The position numbers were made by a program, and so were the translations under genes. The notes beneath the pieces were generated by a model. It was not told the origin of the DNA and ran no database searches. It was given only the letters and a program-made list of their open reading frames with translations. DNA of 64,000 nucleotides from Bacteroidota bacterium (GTDB lineage: Bacteria; Bacteroidota; Bacteroidia; Chitinophagales; Chitinophagaceae), in assembly GCA_018266455.1 (NCBI GenBank), contig JAFEAJ010000056.1, positions 1 to 64,000 of the forward strand, given 5' to 3'. Positions 1 through 8,984 of this stretch are shown piece after piece. Positions within the stretch are counted from its first letter, which is position 1. Each line of letters opens with the position of its first letter.

Positions 1-1510
1 CCACCGGATTTTCTTTTCCATAGAACCTTGACGTTAGCCTTTCGGTAGCAACGCCCCTGCTGTTTATATATTTATATACAATCTCAGCTCTTTTTCTTGA
101 CAACATCAGGTTATATTCATTCGTGCCAACATTATCTGTATATCCTTTAATACTTACAAGCAAGCTCTTGTCTGCGCGAAGGCGGCTGATCACTTTATCA
201 AGTCTTGCAAACGCACTGGAGTTCAGGTCATATTGATTGAATTCAAAATAAATCACAAACTTTACCACTTCCTTGCCGTCAATTGAATCAACCTCAAAAT
301 CATCAACACTGAAATCATCATAATTAAAAGCTTTCAATCCTTTTTTACCATTGGTGTGCGTGTTTGTGTTCATGCCATCACCATCATCCTGTACAAATTC
401 ATCGTCATAACCGTCATTGCCATTCTTCCCATTCTTGCCATTTGCCCCGCTCCGGCCGCTTGTTCCATTTTTCCCATATCTTGCCGCAATTGCAGAATCC
501 ATATTGATGGTAATGTTCACATTGTTCACTATGGTATTCTTGAGGGCAGAGGTATCTTTACTGTTTTTGTTAAGGCTGTCTTTTTTGTTCAAAGCATTGG
601 CATTGGCCACATCCTCATCATCCATCGGTTTTTTCTTTCTAAAATTAACCGGCACATAGGCCCCAAGCGTATACATGACCGTGCTGGCATTGTTTTTTGT
701 CACTCCATATCCGTATGCTGCCTGGCCAAGGATCATTAACCTTCTTGAATGAAATTTGACCCCCACCCCTGCCGGTACTGTTAAATAAGACTGATCATTG
801 ATCAAATCATGAATGCCCACGGTAATATAAGGCTGCAATTTGTAACGGCCGGGGAGCAGGTGATAATAAGCGCTAAGGTCCAAAACATTGTAGGTTTTTG
901 GGGTGGTTGTGCCAACTAAAACATCAGTGCTGGTAACATGCCCATAAGCCAATCCAATATCTGCACTTGCAGAGAACCTGCTCGTAATATTTTTATATGC
1001 AGAAAGCATTCCCCCGATATTTCCCCTGTCGAGCATAGACAGGTTATTGGCATTGCTTTGATACCCGAAATGATTTTTTTCAAGCATGCCATAATCCTGG
1101 TATTGAAATTTGAATAATGGAGAAATAAACCACCTGTTGTCAAAATCTTGATTGGATCCAACTTGAGCCGGTTCAGACTTGTCAACCACCAATTTCATGT
1201 CGCCCGATTGCCGGGTTGAGCTGGTATCTTTGGACTGCGCTAAGCCTGAGTCTTTGGACAAAGGCGAAATTGTATCTCCCGCAAGCAGCGACGAGTTGGA
1301 ATCCTTCAGCATTGCCAAGCTGCTGTCCTTAGGTGCTGCAATAACTAAAGGTTTTACTGTGGGATCGATTTTTCCAAAAGTAGTATCGAAGAAGATTTTT
1401 GGAGGAACTAGTTCAGATGTATCCTGTGCGTACAGGATGTGCGAAGCCAGCAGTGTGAAAACTGCACAGGCCAACCACTTAGTCATGGGTCGTAATTTTA
1501 AATTTTTCAT
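1..1510 (-). CDS. OmpA-family outer membrane protein with collagen-like linker (partial, C-terminus off window)
   Basis: The reading frame is open from an ATG at 1510 through the left window edge (503 codons seen). It has a signal peptide (about residues 9-30, ending near LYAQD), a Ser/Asp/Lys-rich low-complexity segment (about 55-105), and a beta-barrel-like region (about 120-300). Eight Gly-X-Y triplets follow (346-369), and then the start of an OmpA/MotB peptidoglycan-binding domain with the recognisable FEFNQYDLN and GYTDNVGTNEYN motifs. Family knowledge: the OmpA domain anchors the outer membrane to peptidoglycan. It is the last visible gene of the minus-strand run headed by the T9SS adhesin, so a role in surface anchoring or secretion is plausible (inference). 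Met9 at 1486 is an alternative start. The C-terminal tail of the OmpA domain is outside the window. Confidence 0.85.
   Translation of the reverse strand, partial: MKNLKLRPMTKWLACAVFTLLASHILYAQDTSELVPPKIFFDTTFGKIDPTVKPLVIAAPKDSSLAMLKDSNSSLLAGDTISPLSKDSGLAQSKDTSSTRQSGDMKLVVDKSEPAQVGSNQDFDNRWFISPLFKFQYQDYGMLEKNHFGYQSNANNLSMLDRGNIGGMLSAYKNITSRFSASADIGLAYGHVTSTDVLVGTTTPKTYNVLDLSAYYHLLPGRYKLQPYITVGIHDLINDQSYLTVPAGVGVKFHSRRLMILGQAAYGYGVTKNNASTVMYTLGAYVPVNFRKKKPMDDEDVANANALNKKDSLNKNSKDTSALKNTIVNNVNITINMDSAIAARYGKNGTSGRSGANGKNGKNGNDGYDDEFVQDDGDGMNTNTHTNGKKGLKAFNYDDFSVDDFEVDSIDGKEVVKFVIYFEFNQYDLNSSAFARLDKVISRLRADKSLLVSIKGYTDNVGTNEYNLMLSRKRAEIVYKYINSRGVATERLTSRFYGKENPV
404..475 (-). repeat. collagen-like Gly-X-Y tract inside the OmpA-family gene
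   Basis: Eight uninterrupted Gly-X-Y triplets (GKN, GTS, GRS, GAN, GKN, GKN, GND, GYD) sit between the barrel-like region and the OmpA domain. Triplets are Asn/Lys-rich and contain no proline, unlike animal collagen. Confidence 0.85.
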
Positions 1511-1550
1511 TAGCATGGACAGATTATGGACATGGACAAGGCATAGTGAT

Positions 1551-2522
1551 TTAAAAATCTATACGCAGCGCCATTTCAAGGCCATTACGCCTCAAGCCTG
1601 CTGCATTAATACTCGAAATATTTATATCGTACAATAAAGCGAATATGAGTTTCTGATATCTGAGCTCGATGTTTGGCACCAGTGCATCATCATATCTATA
1701 ACCCAGGCCAAACCCGACTGCTGCACCCCCCTGAACAGACTGAAGGTATTTTACATAAGACAAATTATAATAGTGCCTGTATGCTGGGCCTTGCCAGTTC
1801 ATGATCATGCAAAAAGAAACTTCATCGTCTGCAGAAGTAACAAATTTATATCCTCCCTGGATTCCGATTCCCATCTTTAAACGCAAAGAATCGGATTTTA
1901 GTTTACCAATCTGTGGTTTATTCACTTGTAAGCCTGATAAACCTACGTACCATTTGTTGTGCCTTGAATTGTTGAATACTGAAATCCCTGCATTGATGTT
2001 ATAATGATTGTACGACCATCCGTTTGATAGTGGATCGTCAGAGATGCCATTTTCAATCGGTCCATAATTATCATATTGATCTCCGAATGGATTACTAACA
2101 CCATTTAAATTAAGCCTGCTTTGGTAATAAGCCGCCTGGAAACCGCCGCTCAAATAAGTTTCATTTCGGGCAATAGGCACGGCATACGAAATGCCTAACA
2201 GTCCAAGAGTATTGTTCAATATGCCCTGATTCGATTTGTCAGATGCTGCACCTGCACTGATACTGAAGTATCCTGAATTTCTTTTTTCTTTTGCTGCTTT
2301 CGATAATAAAGGCATGTCGAACATGGCACTGACACTGTTATAGGCAATTGCACCTGCATACTGAACATTCCTGTAGTCCAGTTTAAGGCTGTTCATCTTA
2401 TCCGTTTTGAGGGACTGGTTATACCATATTGTCATATCCTGCACACGCGAAAAATTAATTTCCTGTGCAAAGGTTCGTGCCGTAACGAAAACAAGGGTTA
2501 ATATCAAACAAACTCTTCTCAT
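1551..2522 (-). CDS. PorP/SprF family type IX secretion system membrane protein
   Basis: 323-residue protein with a signal peptide (about residues 1-19, cleaved after TFAQ) and a predominantly beta, aromatic-rich body. Its pattern (INFSRVQD, NSVSAMF, GISYAVPI, SGGFQAAYYQ, SYNHYNINAGI, WYVGLSGLQVNKP, ELRYQKLIFALLYDIN) is the PorP/SprF layout: an outer membrane beta-barrel that assists T9SS substrates. SprF-type proteins are usually encoded next to the large adhesin they help export, and here the gene lies 195 bp downstream of such an adhesin. It ends in a phenylalanine (ALRIDF), as is common for outer membrane barrels. Which substrate it serves is inferred from position only. Confidence 0.88.
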   Translation of the reverse strand: MRRVCLILTLVFVTARTFAQEINFSRVQDMTIWYNQSLKTDKMNSLKLDYRNVQYAGAIAYNSVSAMFDMPLLSKAAKEKRNSGYFSISAGAASDKSNQGILNNTLGLLGISYAVPIARNETYLSGGFQAAYYQSRLNLNGVSNPFGDQYDNYGPIENGISDDPLSNGWSYNHYNINAGISVFNNSRHNKWYVGLSGLQVNKPQIGKLKSDSLRLKMGIGIQGGYKFVTSADDEVSFCMIMNWQGPAYRHYYNLSYVKYLQSVQGGAAVGFGLGYRYDDALVPNIELRYQKLIFALLYDINISSINAAGLRRNGLEMALRIDF

Positions 2523-2717
2523 CTGGATATAAGATTTACATTATTATTGTCTGCTTCATAACTAATCATTTCATGTCGCTTTGATTTGAAATGTTTTTAT
2601 TTATCCATCTGCATGCTGCTATCTTGACTTTATGGCATCACACCCAAAACATGGCAAACCTGTTCTCTGTGCCTTTGGTTATCATCTTTTCTATACAAGC
2701 CCCGTAGGGTTTATTTA

Positions 2718-5702
2718 TCATCGCACCAGCGAAACCATCCCTTTTTGAACCACCCTGCTCCCCTGGCTATCTACCCCTTCGCCCACCCATAAATATGTTT
2801 CTACGGGTTGGGGCACCCCTTTGAAAGTTCCATCCCAACCGGTCCCCGGATCTGAAGTGGTAAATACAATGTTGCCCCATCTGTTGTATACTGTAAAGTA
2901 ATGAAAAGCAGATATGCCTACCAGTATGGGCTTCAGCACATCATTCTTGCCATCCCCGTTGGGGGTGAACACTCGTGGCACATAAATATTGACTGGAACA
3001 AATTTCACCCTTGCCGGGCTGCCATGCACAATGTTGAGATTATTAACCTGGGCTGTGATCAATACATATCCAGCCTTAGTGCTTGTGATCTCAATAACTG
3101 CATCGCCATTTGCATCAGTCATTGCAGGTTGTGGCGTAATAATATTGCCGCTTCCTGAATCTATTGCAAAAACAATATTTTGATTGGCTAAAGGATTGCC
3201 ATTCTGGTCAACAATATGTGCTTTCACACTGGTCACTGATTGTCCGTCAGCAACCGCCCGATCAATCAAAACTGAAAGGTAAGTGCTGTCATTATTAACA
3301 TCAGGTGAGTTGGTAAATATTACTACTGCTGGGCTGCCATTTACAATAACATGCCCATTGACTGTTGCGCCAATGCTTACTGAATCTGCGATAAGGCTTG
3401 TAATTTTCATAACTGCATCACCAGCGGAATCTGTAGTAATTGTTGCGCTGCCCACAAATGTGCCAGCGCCTTTTACTATGGCAAAGGTTACCGTCGCATT
3501 AGCTACCGGGTTACCATTTTTATCCGCAATATGTGCTTTCACGCTGTTTGTTGCTAAGCCATTCGCTGAAGCGTAATTCGTGACTATGCTTAATAAAGTT
3601 TTGTTTGACGAAGTGTCGGGCGCACCGGCAACAAATTGCACAACTGCTGGGCTGCCAAATGTTATGGCGCTGCCATTCACGGTAGCTGTAATTCCTACAT
3701 TGCCAACTACTGTGCTCGTCAGCGCGATGACGGCATCGCCGCTCGCGTTCGTGGTCACCGTCGCGCTGCCCACGAACGTGCCCGTGCCGCTCGCTATTGC
3801 AAACGTTACGGACATATTAGCAATAGGTATGCTGTCTTTATCTACGATATGCGCTTTCACGCTATTCGTCGAAACCCCGTTAGCTGTCGCTCCGGTAGCT
3901 ACAACAATCAATTTGGTTGCACTATCTGTAACATCAGGGCTGTCTGCTATAAACTGAACTGTTACCGGGCTTCCATTGACAATTGAAATCCCGTTCACTT
4001 TTGCCGTGATGCCCACGCTGCCCGCCACCGTGCTGGTCAAGGCTATCACTGCGTCCCCGCTCGCGTTCGTGGTCACCGTCGCGCTGCCCACGAACGTGCC
4101 CGTGCCGCTCGCTATCGCAAAGGTTATTGAAGCATTTGGGACTGGAGTGCCAGTATTGTCAACGATATGCGCTTTCACGCTGTTGGTTGAGACCCCGTTA
4201 GCCAATGCCCCGGTGGTCACTACACTCAGTTTAGTAAGGCTATTTGTTACATCAGGAACCAAATTGGTAAACTGCACCACCGCAGGGCTCCCGTTGGTGA
4301 TATTGCTCCCGTTCACCTTAGCCGTGATGCCCACGCTGCCCGCCACCGTGCTGGTCAAGGCTATCACTGCGTCCCCGCTCGCGTTCGTGGTCACCGTCGC
4401 GCTGCCCACGAACGTGCCCGTGCCGCTCGCTATAGAGAACACCACCGTCGCATTGGCCACAGGGTTCCCATTCGCATCAGTAATATGTGCTTTTACACTA
4501 TTTGTAGCTGTTCCGTTCGCTGTCGCATTATTAGAAACAACACTTAAAGCAGTTGTTGCTACTGAGGTGCTCGGCGGGCCCGCGACGAACTGCACCGCCG
4601 CAGGGCTCCCGTTGGTGATATTGCTCCCGTTCACCTTAGCCGTGATGCCCACGCTGCCCGCCACCGTGCTGGTCAAGGCTATCACTGCGTCCCCGCTCGC
4701 GTTCGTGGTCACCGTCGCGCTGCCCACGAACGTGCCCGTGCCGCTCGCTATAGAGAACACCACCGTCGCATTGGCCACAGGGTTCCCGCTCGCGTCCACG
4801 ATGTGCGCTTTCACGCTGTTCGTCGACGAGCCGTCCGCGGCCGCCCCCGTAACGACCACGCTGAGGGCCGTCGACGGGTTGGAGGTGCTCGGCGGGCCCG
4901 CGACGAACTGCACCGCCGCAGGGCTCCCGTTGGTGATGCTGTTCCCGTTCACAGTTGCAACAATGCTAACATTCCCCGCTAACGTGCTGGTCAGCATAAC
5001 AACAGCATTTCCGTTTACATCAGTCGTAAGTATAGAGCTACCGACAAATGCACCTGTGCCACTAAGAATTGCAAAAGATACCGTTTGGTTTGCAACAGGA
5101 TTGCCATTTACATCAGTAACATGCGCTTTAACACTATTTGTAGCTGTTCCATCGGCAATTGCACCAGTATTCACTACTGCTAAATATGTAGAATCCGCAG
5201 ACGTTGAAGCCGTGCCTGCAATAAAGTGAGCAATAAGCGGGCTTCCGAATACAATGGGCACGCCATTGACATTTGCTGTTACGACAACAGGCCCAGCAAG
5301 CGTGCTTGAAAAAGAAGTAATTGCATTGCCGCTTGCATCAGTAGTTGCTGTAGGGAAAATACTACCGGAGCCACCGCTTATTTTAAATGATACCGTAGCA
5401 TTGGCGACCGGGTTTCCCGAGGCATCAACGATATGAGCCTCGACCATATCAGAAGCTATACCATCAGCAACGGAACTGTCAACTATAATAATAAGTTTAG
5501 TATTTGGGTTGGTAACATCTGGAGGCCCCGCCAGTTCCATGGTGATTCCTGGCTGTTTATTATTGGGGGATGCTATAATTTTTGAAGAAAACCCCAGCAA
5601 CAATAAAAGAGCAAAACATGCCCCTATCCATAAGTTTGGAGCGAGAGAGCGATGCTTCAATATTTTTAAAAAAAATTTATCGGGCTTCATAATAGCATAC
5701 AT
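2718..5702 (-). CDS. giant Ig-repeat surface adhesin with T9SS type B (gliding motility-associated) C-terminal domain
   Basis: 994 residues. The N-terminus has a membrane-spanning signal (about 24-45). Residues about 68-905 are eight consecutive Ig-like (Big_1/invasin-type) repeats of about 105 residues, each with TNSVKAHI.D..GNPVAN near its start, SGTGTFVGSATVTT in the middle and NGSPAAVQF at the end. Residues about 908-994 are a CHU_C/gliding-motility C-terminal domain (VPRVFTPNGDGKNDVLKP, VYNRWGNIVF, GWDGTFKG). Family knowledge: this domain directs export and attachment through T9SS. The likely role is a surface adhesin of the SprB type, paired with the PorP/SprF gene downstream. Met5 (5690) is an equally possible start. 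Repeats 3-6 share near-identical GC-rich DNA blocks, unlike the AT-richer flanking repeats. Confidence 0.92.
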   Translation of the reverse strand: MYAIMKPDKFFLKILKHRSLAPNLWIGACFALLLLLGFSSKIIASPNNKQPGITMELAGPPDVTNPNTKLIIIVDSSVADGIASDMVEAHIVDASGNPVANATVSFKISGGSGSIFPTATTDASGNAITSFSSTLAGPVVVTANVNGVPIVFGSPLIAHFIAGTASTSADSTYLAVVNTGAIADGTATNSVKAHVTDVNGNPVANQTVSFAILSGTGAFVGSSILTTDVNGNAVVMLTSTLAGNVSIVATVNGNSITNGSPAAVQFVAGPPSTSNPSTALSVVVTGAAADGSSTNSVKAHIVDASGNPVANATVVFSIASGTGTFVGSATVTTNASGDAVIALTSTVAGSVGITAKVNGSNITNGSPAAVQFVAGPPSTSVATTALSVVSNNATANGTATNSVKAHITDANGNPVANATVVFSIASGTGTFVGSATVTTNASGDAVIALTSTVAGSVGITAKVNGSNITNGSPAVVQFTNLVPDVTNSLTKLSVVTTGALANGVSTNSVKAHIVDNTGTPVPNASITFAIASGTGTFVGSATVTTNASGDAVIALTSTVAGSVGITAKVNGISIVNGSPVTVQFIADSPDVTDSATKLIVVATGATANGVSTNSVKAHIVDKDSIPIANMSVTFAIASGTGTFVGSATVTTNASGDAVIALTSTVVGNVGITATVNGSAITFGSPAVVQFVAGAPDTSSNKTLLSIVTNYASANGLATNSVKAHIADKNGNPVANATVTFAIVKGAGTFVGSATITTDSAGDAVMKITSLIADSVSIGATVNGHVIVNGSPAVVIFTNSPDVNNDSTYLSVLIDRAVADGQSVTSVKAHIVDQNGNPLANQNIVFAIDSGSGNIITPQPAMTDANGDAVIEITSTKAGYVLITAQVNNLNIVHGSPARVKFVPVNIYVPRVFTPNGDGKNDVLKPILVGISAFHYFTVYNRWGNIVFTTSDPGTGWDGTFKGVPQPVETYLWVGEGVDSQGSRVVQKGMVSLVR
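2990..5501 (-). repeat. array of eight ~105-codon Ig-like domain repeats
   Basis: Eight tandem in-frame repeats lie within the adhesin gene. Blocks beginning at 4009, 4327 and 4645 are essentially identical for about 100 bp and spaced exactly 318 bp (106 codons). A shorter version lies near 3720-3810. The 4250-4480 and 4570-4800 segments share an even longer identical stretch. These central blocks use GC-rich codons. Confidence 0.9.
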
Positions 5703-6414
5703 TTGGATACGGAATTTTATGTTGAATTGATATTCGCTAAAATTTCATTCTGAGACATAGATTATACCCCTTAAATCATTTTGAAATAGTATACCATAAA
5801 TAGAAACCATTACTCCAGCATCCAATTCAACTGGTACTTATTCCCAACAAACTCCCTGATATTTTCCTGAAATGTATGGCATTCTTATTTGCCCTGATGC
5901 AAGCCGGGCAATTGGAAGGCAGTGTAGAGTGGGGTCTCATAATATGGGTTTTGAAATGTTTATTTAATGTTCATTTTTATTAAAATTCATTTTATCTGTC
6001 AAGCTCCTATTAAAGCCATGTTTTTGTAACGATTTAGCTGTCAAGCTCTTTCTTCAGTTAATCATAAATATGTTATGAACTTAATTCAGAATAGGTCATT
6101 AACTCATTCCCAAACATATATTAACTCTTTTTAAACGTTTTTAGTGTGCTAAATGGCAATAAACTGTGCAACTAAAATAAAATTAGTTCTTTATGCCACT
6201 TTTTTGAGCTGATTTCAACGATATATGACTGAAAGAGGCTGATTATAGGTAACAAATCTCTTTATTTGAATAAACCGGGAGGTGGCAGTTCTAAAAATGC
6301 TTCGGCTAAACGAATAAGCTTAACAATCAGTACGAGTGCAACATGCAGTATATAAGGTTTAAGCAGAATGAGCTTACAAAATAAAAGCAGGTGCAGTGAA
6401 GGAACAGGAACGAT
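5703..6414. other. gene-free intergenic region (712 bp)
   Basis: AT-rich spacer between the adhesin start and the end of the lactonase gene. No convincing gene, RNA or terminator was seen. Two features can be read: an 11-bp direct repeat CTGTCAAGCTC at 5996-6006 and 6038-6048, and a short minus-strand open stretch around 5815-5885 ending NKYQLNWMLE-stop. The latter has no start and could be a decayed gene tail. It should hold the adhesin promoter, but no good TAnnTTTG match was found near 5702. Confidence 0.5.
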
Positions 6415-7287
6415 TTAAAGTACATACTTTTTGGAAGGTGTTCCTTTTACAGAAAGTTTGCATATAAAAACATTACCGCTTTGAGGATATGCTTTCAAGT
6501 CTGATTCGGACAGGCCTTGCTTTGCAGTCGTCATTAATAAATAATCCAAATCTTCGCCAACAAAAGCGCAGGATGAAACATTGGGAACAGGAAGCTCAAG
6601 TATTTCTAATAATTTTCCAGATACAGGGCACCAACGATAAACACCAAAACCTCCCCAATGAGCTATCCACAACATACCTTCTTCGTCAATAGCCATTCCA
6701 TCTGGGGAACCCATCTGTTCAGGAATGATGACAACATCTTTTTCAAACTGAATATCACCGGTTCGCTCATCAAACAAGAAAGATTGCACCTTATTTGTTG
6801 GGCTATCTATAAAATATAAGAGTTTGTTGTCAGGCGACCATGCCATCCCGTTTGATATAGTGAGCCCGCTTAACTTCTTCTTCAGCCCAAAACTTTGAGA
6901 TAAACAATATAAAGAACCCGCGCCTTCCTTAAAATCCATGTGCATGGTGCCGACCCACAACCTGCCGCTCGAATCAACTTTGCCGTCATTGCACCGATGC
7001 CTGTACCTTTCTTTTTCAAGGTGAATAAGCCAGGTAAATTTTTCAGCATTAAGGTCATAATGCCCAATGCCCCCTTCTAAACCAAGCACAAGCTGATCGT
7101 TATTGTCCTGCACTATTAGTGTTATCCTGTGATCAAGTGCCCTTATTCGGGTTTCATTGCGAATAAAATTGTATTCAAAAAAAGTTTTTCCTTCAATGTC
7201 AACCCAGAAGCAACTTTTCCTTTCAGCATGCCACATCGGGCCTTCACCAAGGTAACATTGAGATGGATATAATACTTCAGCTTTCAT
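6415..7287 (-). CDS. SMP-30/gluconolactonase family lactonase
   Basis: 290 residues, the normal length for SMP-30/gluconolactonase six-bladed propellers. The divalent-metal ligands expected for the family are visible: Glu15 (YLGEGPMW), Asn100-Asp101 (RCNDGKVDSSGRLWVGTM), Asn146 (SNGMAWSPDN) and Asp196 (GSPDGMAID). There is no signal peptide, so it is probably cytosolic. Family knowledge: it opens aldonolactones to aldonic acids. It is the last gene of the long minus-strand run, 6 bp after the TIM-barrel epimerase. With the SDR and ADH upstream, it fits hydrolysis of a sugar lactone made by a dehydrogenase (inference). The exact sugar is unknown. Confidence 0.88.
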   Translation of the reverse strand: MKAEVLYPSQCYLGEGPMWHAERKSCFWVDIEGKTFFEYNFIRNETRIRALDHRITLIVQDNNDQLVLGLEGGIGHYDLNAEKFTWLIHLEKERYRHRCNDGKVDSSGRLWVGTMHMDFKEGAGSLYCLSQSFGLKKKLSGLTISNGMAWSPDNKLLYFIDSPTNKVQSFLFDERTGDIQFEKDVVIIPEQMGSPDGMAIDEEGMLWIAHWGGFGVYRWCPVSGKLLEILELPVPNVSSCAFVGEDLDYLLMTTAKQGLSESDLKAYPQSGNVFICKLSVKGTPSKKYVL

Positions 7288-7293
7288 ACCTAT

Positions 7294-8181
7294 TTATTTC
7301 GGCCAGTATCGTGCAATTTTTTCTTTAAGAAAACTCACGCTTCTTTCCAACTGTTCCATTCCTTCAACACCGTCTTCAATACTTATCCAACTGTTAAAAC
7401 CAACGCGCTTTAACTCAGAAAAAATGGCATCATAGTCATTCAGTCCTTTTCCTATTTCGCCATGGCTTAATCGTTTTGCATAACCTGCCGCACCACCCTC
7501 TTCTTTGCGAAGGTCTTCAATCGTCCCTTCTTTCAGGTAACGGTCGCTGGCATGCATGGTTACCACCTGGCTTGACACACATTTCAATAATTCAATCGGG
7601 TCTTCTCCTGCGAGATAAGCATTGCTAGGGTCATAGTTTACCCCAAAAAAGGGATGATGAATGCTGTTGACCAGTTTACAGAACACATCCATTTTTTGCG
7701 CAAATTCAGGGTAGGCCCAGAAATCATCTTTATAATGGTTCTCCAAAATGAGTGTGATATTCCTTTCTGCTGCATAGGGCAAACATGCATAAATGCAATC
7801 TGCTGCAAGCTTTATTCCTTCATCGATAGAAAGCGCCGGCCTTCTCTGCCCTGAAAGTACCCGACAGTAAGAGCCGCCCAAGCTAACGGTCATATCTATC
7901 CAATATTTCTGTTTGTTTATCTCGTTATCACGAAAAGCCCTTTCAGGATGTGTGAAATCCGGTGAGCAGCACATCATCGGTATCTTCATTCCATGGTCTT
8001 CTACCTGTTTTCGAAATTGCGGCCAATTGTTTTTGTCCCTCATTTCTAAAAAGCCCGCATACCATTCCAAGCCGTCAATTTCAAGTTTTGCGGCAAGCTC
8101 GATCCATTCGGAAACACGCATAGACCCATCTTTACAAAGTGCCTGCATAAAGGCCTTAGGAAATGCAGCTAATTTAGGCAT
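7294..8181 (-). CDS. xylose isomerase-like TIM-barrel sugar (phosphate) isomerase/epimerase
   Basis: 295 residues from the ATG at 8181 (MPKLAAFPKAFMQALCKDG). An upstream in-frame ATG at 8268 lies inside the preceding gene and is unlikely. The AP-endonuclease-2/xylose-isomerase-like pattern is clear: DGLEWYAGF, a central LILENHYKD with the metal-binding Glu, FGVNYDPSNAY, VVTMHASDRY, HGEIGKGLNDYDAIF and WISIEDGVEGMEQ. Family knowledge: these enzymes isomerise or epimerise keto-sugars, often phosphorylated. The start overlaps the stop of the upstream SDR gene by 8 bp, suggesting coupled translation. With a HUMPS-type decarboxylase nearby, a pentulose-phosphate 3-epimerase role like UlaE is possible (inference). 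Confidence 0.85.
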   Translation of the reverse strand: MPKLAAFPKAFMQALCKDGSMRVSEWIELAAKLEIDGLEWYAGFLEMRDKNNWPQFRKQVEDHGMKIPMMCCSPDFTHPERAFRDNEINKQKYWIDMTVSLGGSYCRVLSGQRRPALSIDEGIKLAADCIYACLPYAAERNITLILENHYKDDFWAYPEFAQKMDVFCKLVNSIHHPFFGVNYDPSNAYLAGEDPIELLKCVSSQVVTMHASDRYLKEGTIEDLRKEEGGAAGYAKRLSHGEIGKGLNDYDAIFSELKRVGFNSWISIEDGVEGMEQLERSVSFLKEKIARYWPK

Positions 8182-8983
8182 CGGTTTCTTTTTTAGGAAT
8201 TGTGCTGGTGTCTTTTGGCGGGTTGCGGCCGATAAAAGGATATTGTTCCAAATCGACCACCTGCCCACTCACAGGCCCGCTTTCATCAGCAAGCCAGTAT
8301 ACTGCAGCTGCTGCTATTTCTTTTGGCCATAAGATTCTGCCGGCGGGGGCATAAACAGAAGGCAGGTGCTTATACCAGTCTTCAGCAAGGCCATGTTCTT
8401 TTTTTCTGACCATTTCAGTTTCTGTCAAAACCCAACCGGGATTGATTTGATTCACACGGACCCCATTTTCACGGTGAAGCGTATCTCCTAAGTTGCGTGT
8501 CATAGCCATTAAAGCGCCTTTTGATACGCTGTATGCAAAAAGATTGGGCTCGCCGCTATATGCATTTACTGAGCCTACATTCAGCACCGTCCCATGCTGT
8601 TTAGTTAAATGCGGAAGCGCAGATTTAATGAGCAGGAAAGGTGCAATAGTGTTTACATTCAACAAACGCTGTAAAAATTTTTTGTCAGTAGTGTGAAGGT
8701 TAGATGATGCTACGATTGCTGCGTTATTCACCACAGCATCCAGCTTCCCAAATGTTTGTACAGCCAGTTTTACTAAACTTTCCGGAGCATTTTCTTCATC
8801 CAGGTTTTGAATATGAAGCACGGCATTTCCTTTGCCCAATGTAGCAATTACTTCGTTGCCCCATTCTTCTTCCAATCCGTGCACTACAACCTTAGCCCCT
8901 TCCTCAACACAACGCTTTGCTATAGCCATTCCTATGCCTGTTGTGCTTCCTGTTATAATGATGATTTTATTTTGCAGCCTCAT
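8174..8983 (-). CDS. short-chain dehydrogenase/reductase (SDR)
   Basis: 269 residues with a classical SDR layout: nucleotide-binding TGSTTGIG at 11-18, NNAA at 86-89, catalytic Ser138, Tyr151 and Lys155 (YSVSK), then NQINPGWVLTETEM. No signal peptide. It is probably an NAD(P)-dependent sugar or polyol dehydrogenase acting in the same pathway as the adjoining ADH and lactonase. It starts 1 bp after the ADH gene ends and overlaps the epimerase start by 8 bp, so it is firmly within the operon. A glucose-1-dehydrogenase-like reaction giving a lactone for SMP-30 would fit but is inference. Confidence 0.88.
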   Translation of the reverse strand: MRLQNKIIIITGSTTGIGMAIAKRCVEEGAKVVVHGLEEEWGNEVIATLGKGNAVLHIQNLDEENAPESLVKLAVQTFGKLDAVVNNAAIVASSNLHTTDKKFLQRLLNVNTIAPFLLIKSALPHLTKQHGTVLNVGSVNAYSGEPNLFAYSVSKGALMAMTRNLGDTLHRENGVRVNQINPGWVLTETEMVRKKEHGLAEDWYKHLPSVYAPAGRILWPKEIAAAAVYWLADESGPVSGQVVDLEQYPFIGRNPPKDTSTIPKKETDA

Positions 8984-8984
8984 G

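Noticed and set aside
3976..5229. 417-codon open frame on the plus strand opposite the adhesin
   Set aside because: It is the antisense image of the Ig repeats, repeats with the same 318-bp period and has no independent features.
2990..5501. regular repeats considered as a CRISPR array or minisatellite
   Set aside because: Repeat units are about 315 bp, in frame and translate to Ig-like domains.
5815..5885. minus-strand open stretch ending NKYQLNWMLE as a gene
   Set aside because: About 24 codons with no start codon or recognisable family; noted only as a possible remnant.
5996..6048. CTGTCAAGCTC direct repeat as an attachment site
   Set aside because: Only 11 bp, 42 bp apart, with no integrase or mobile gene nearby.
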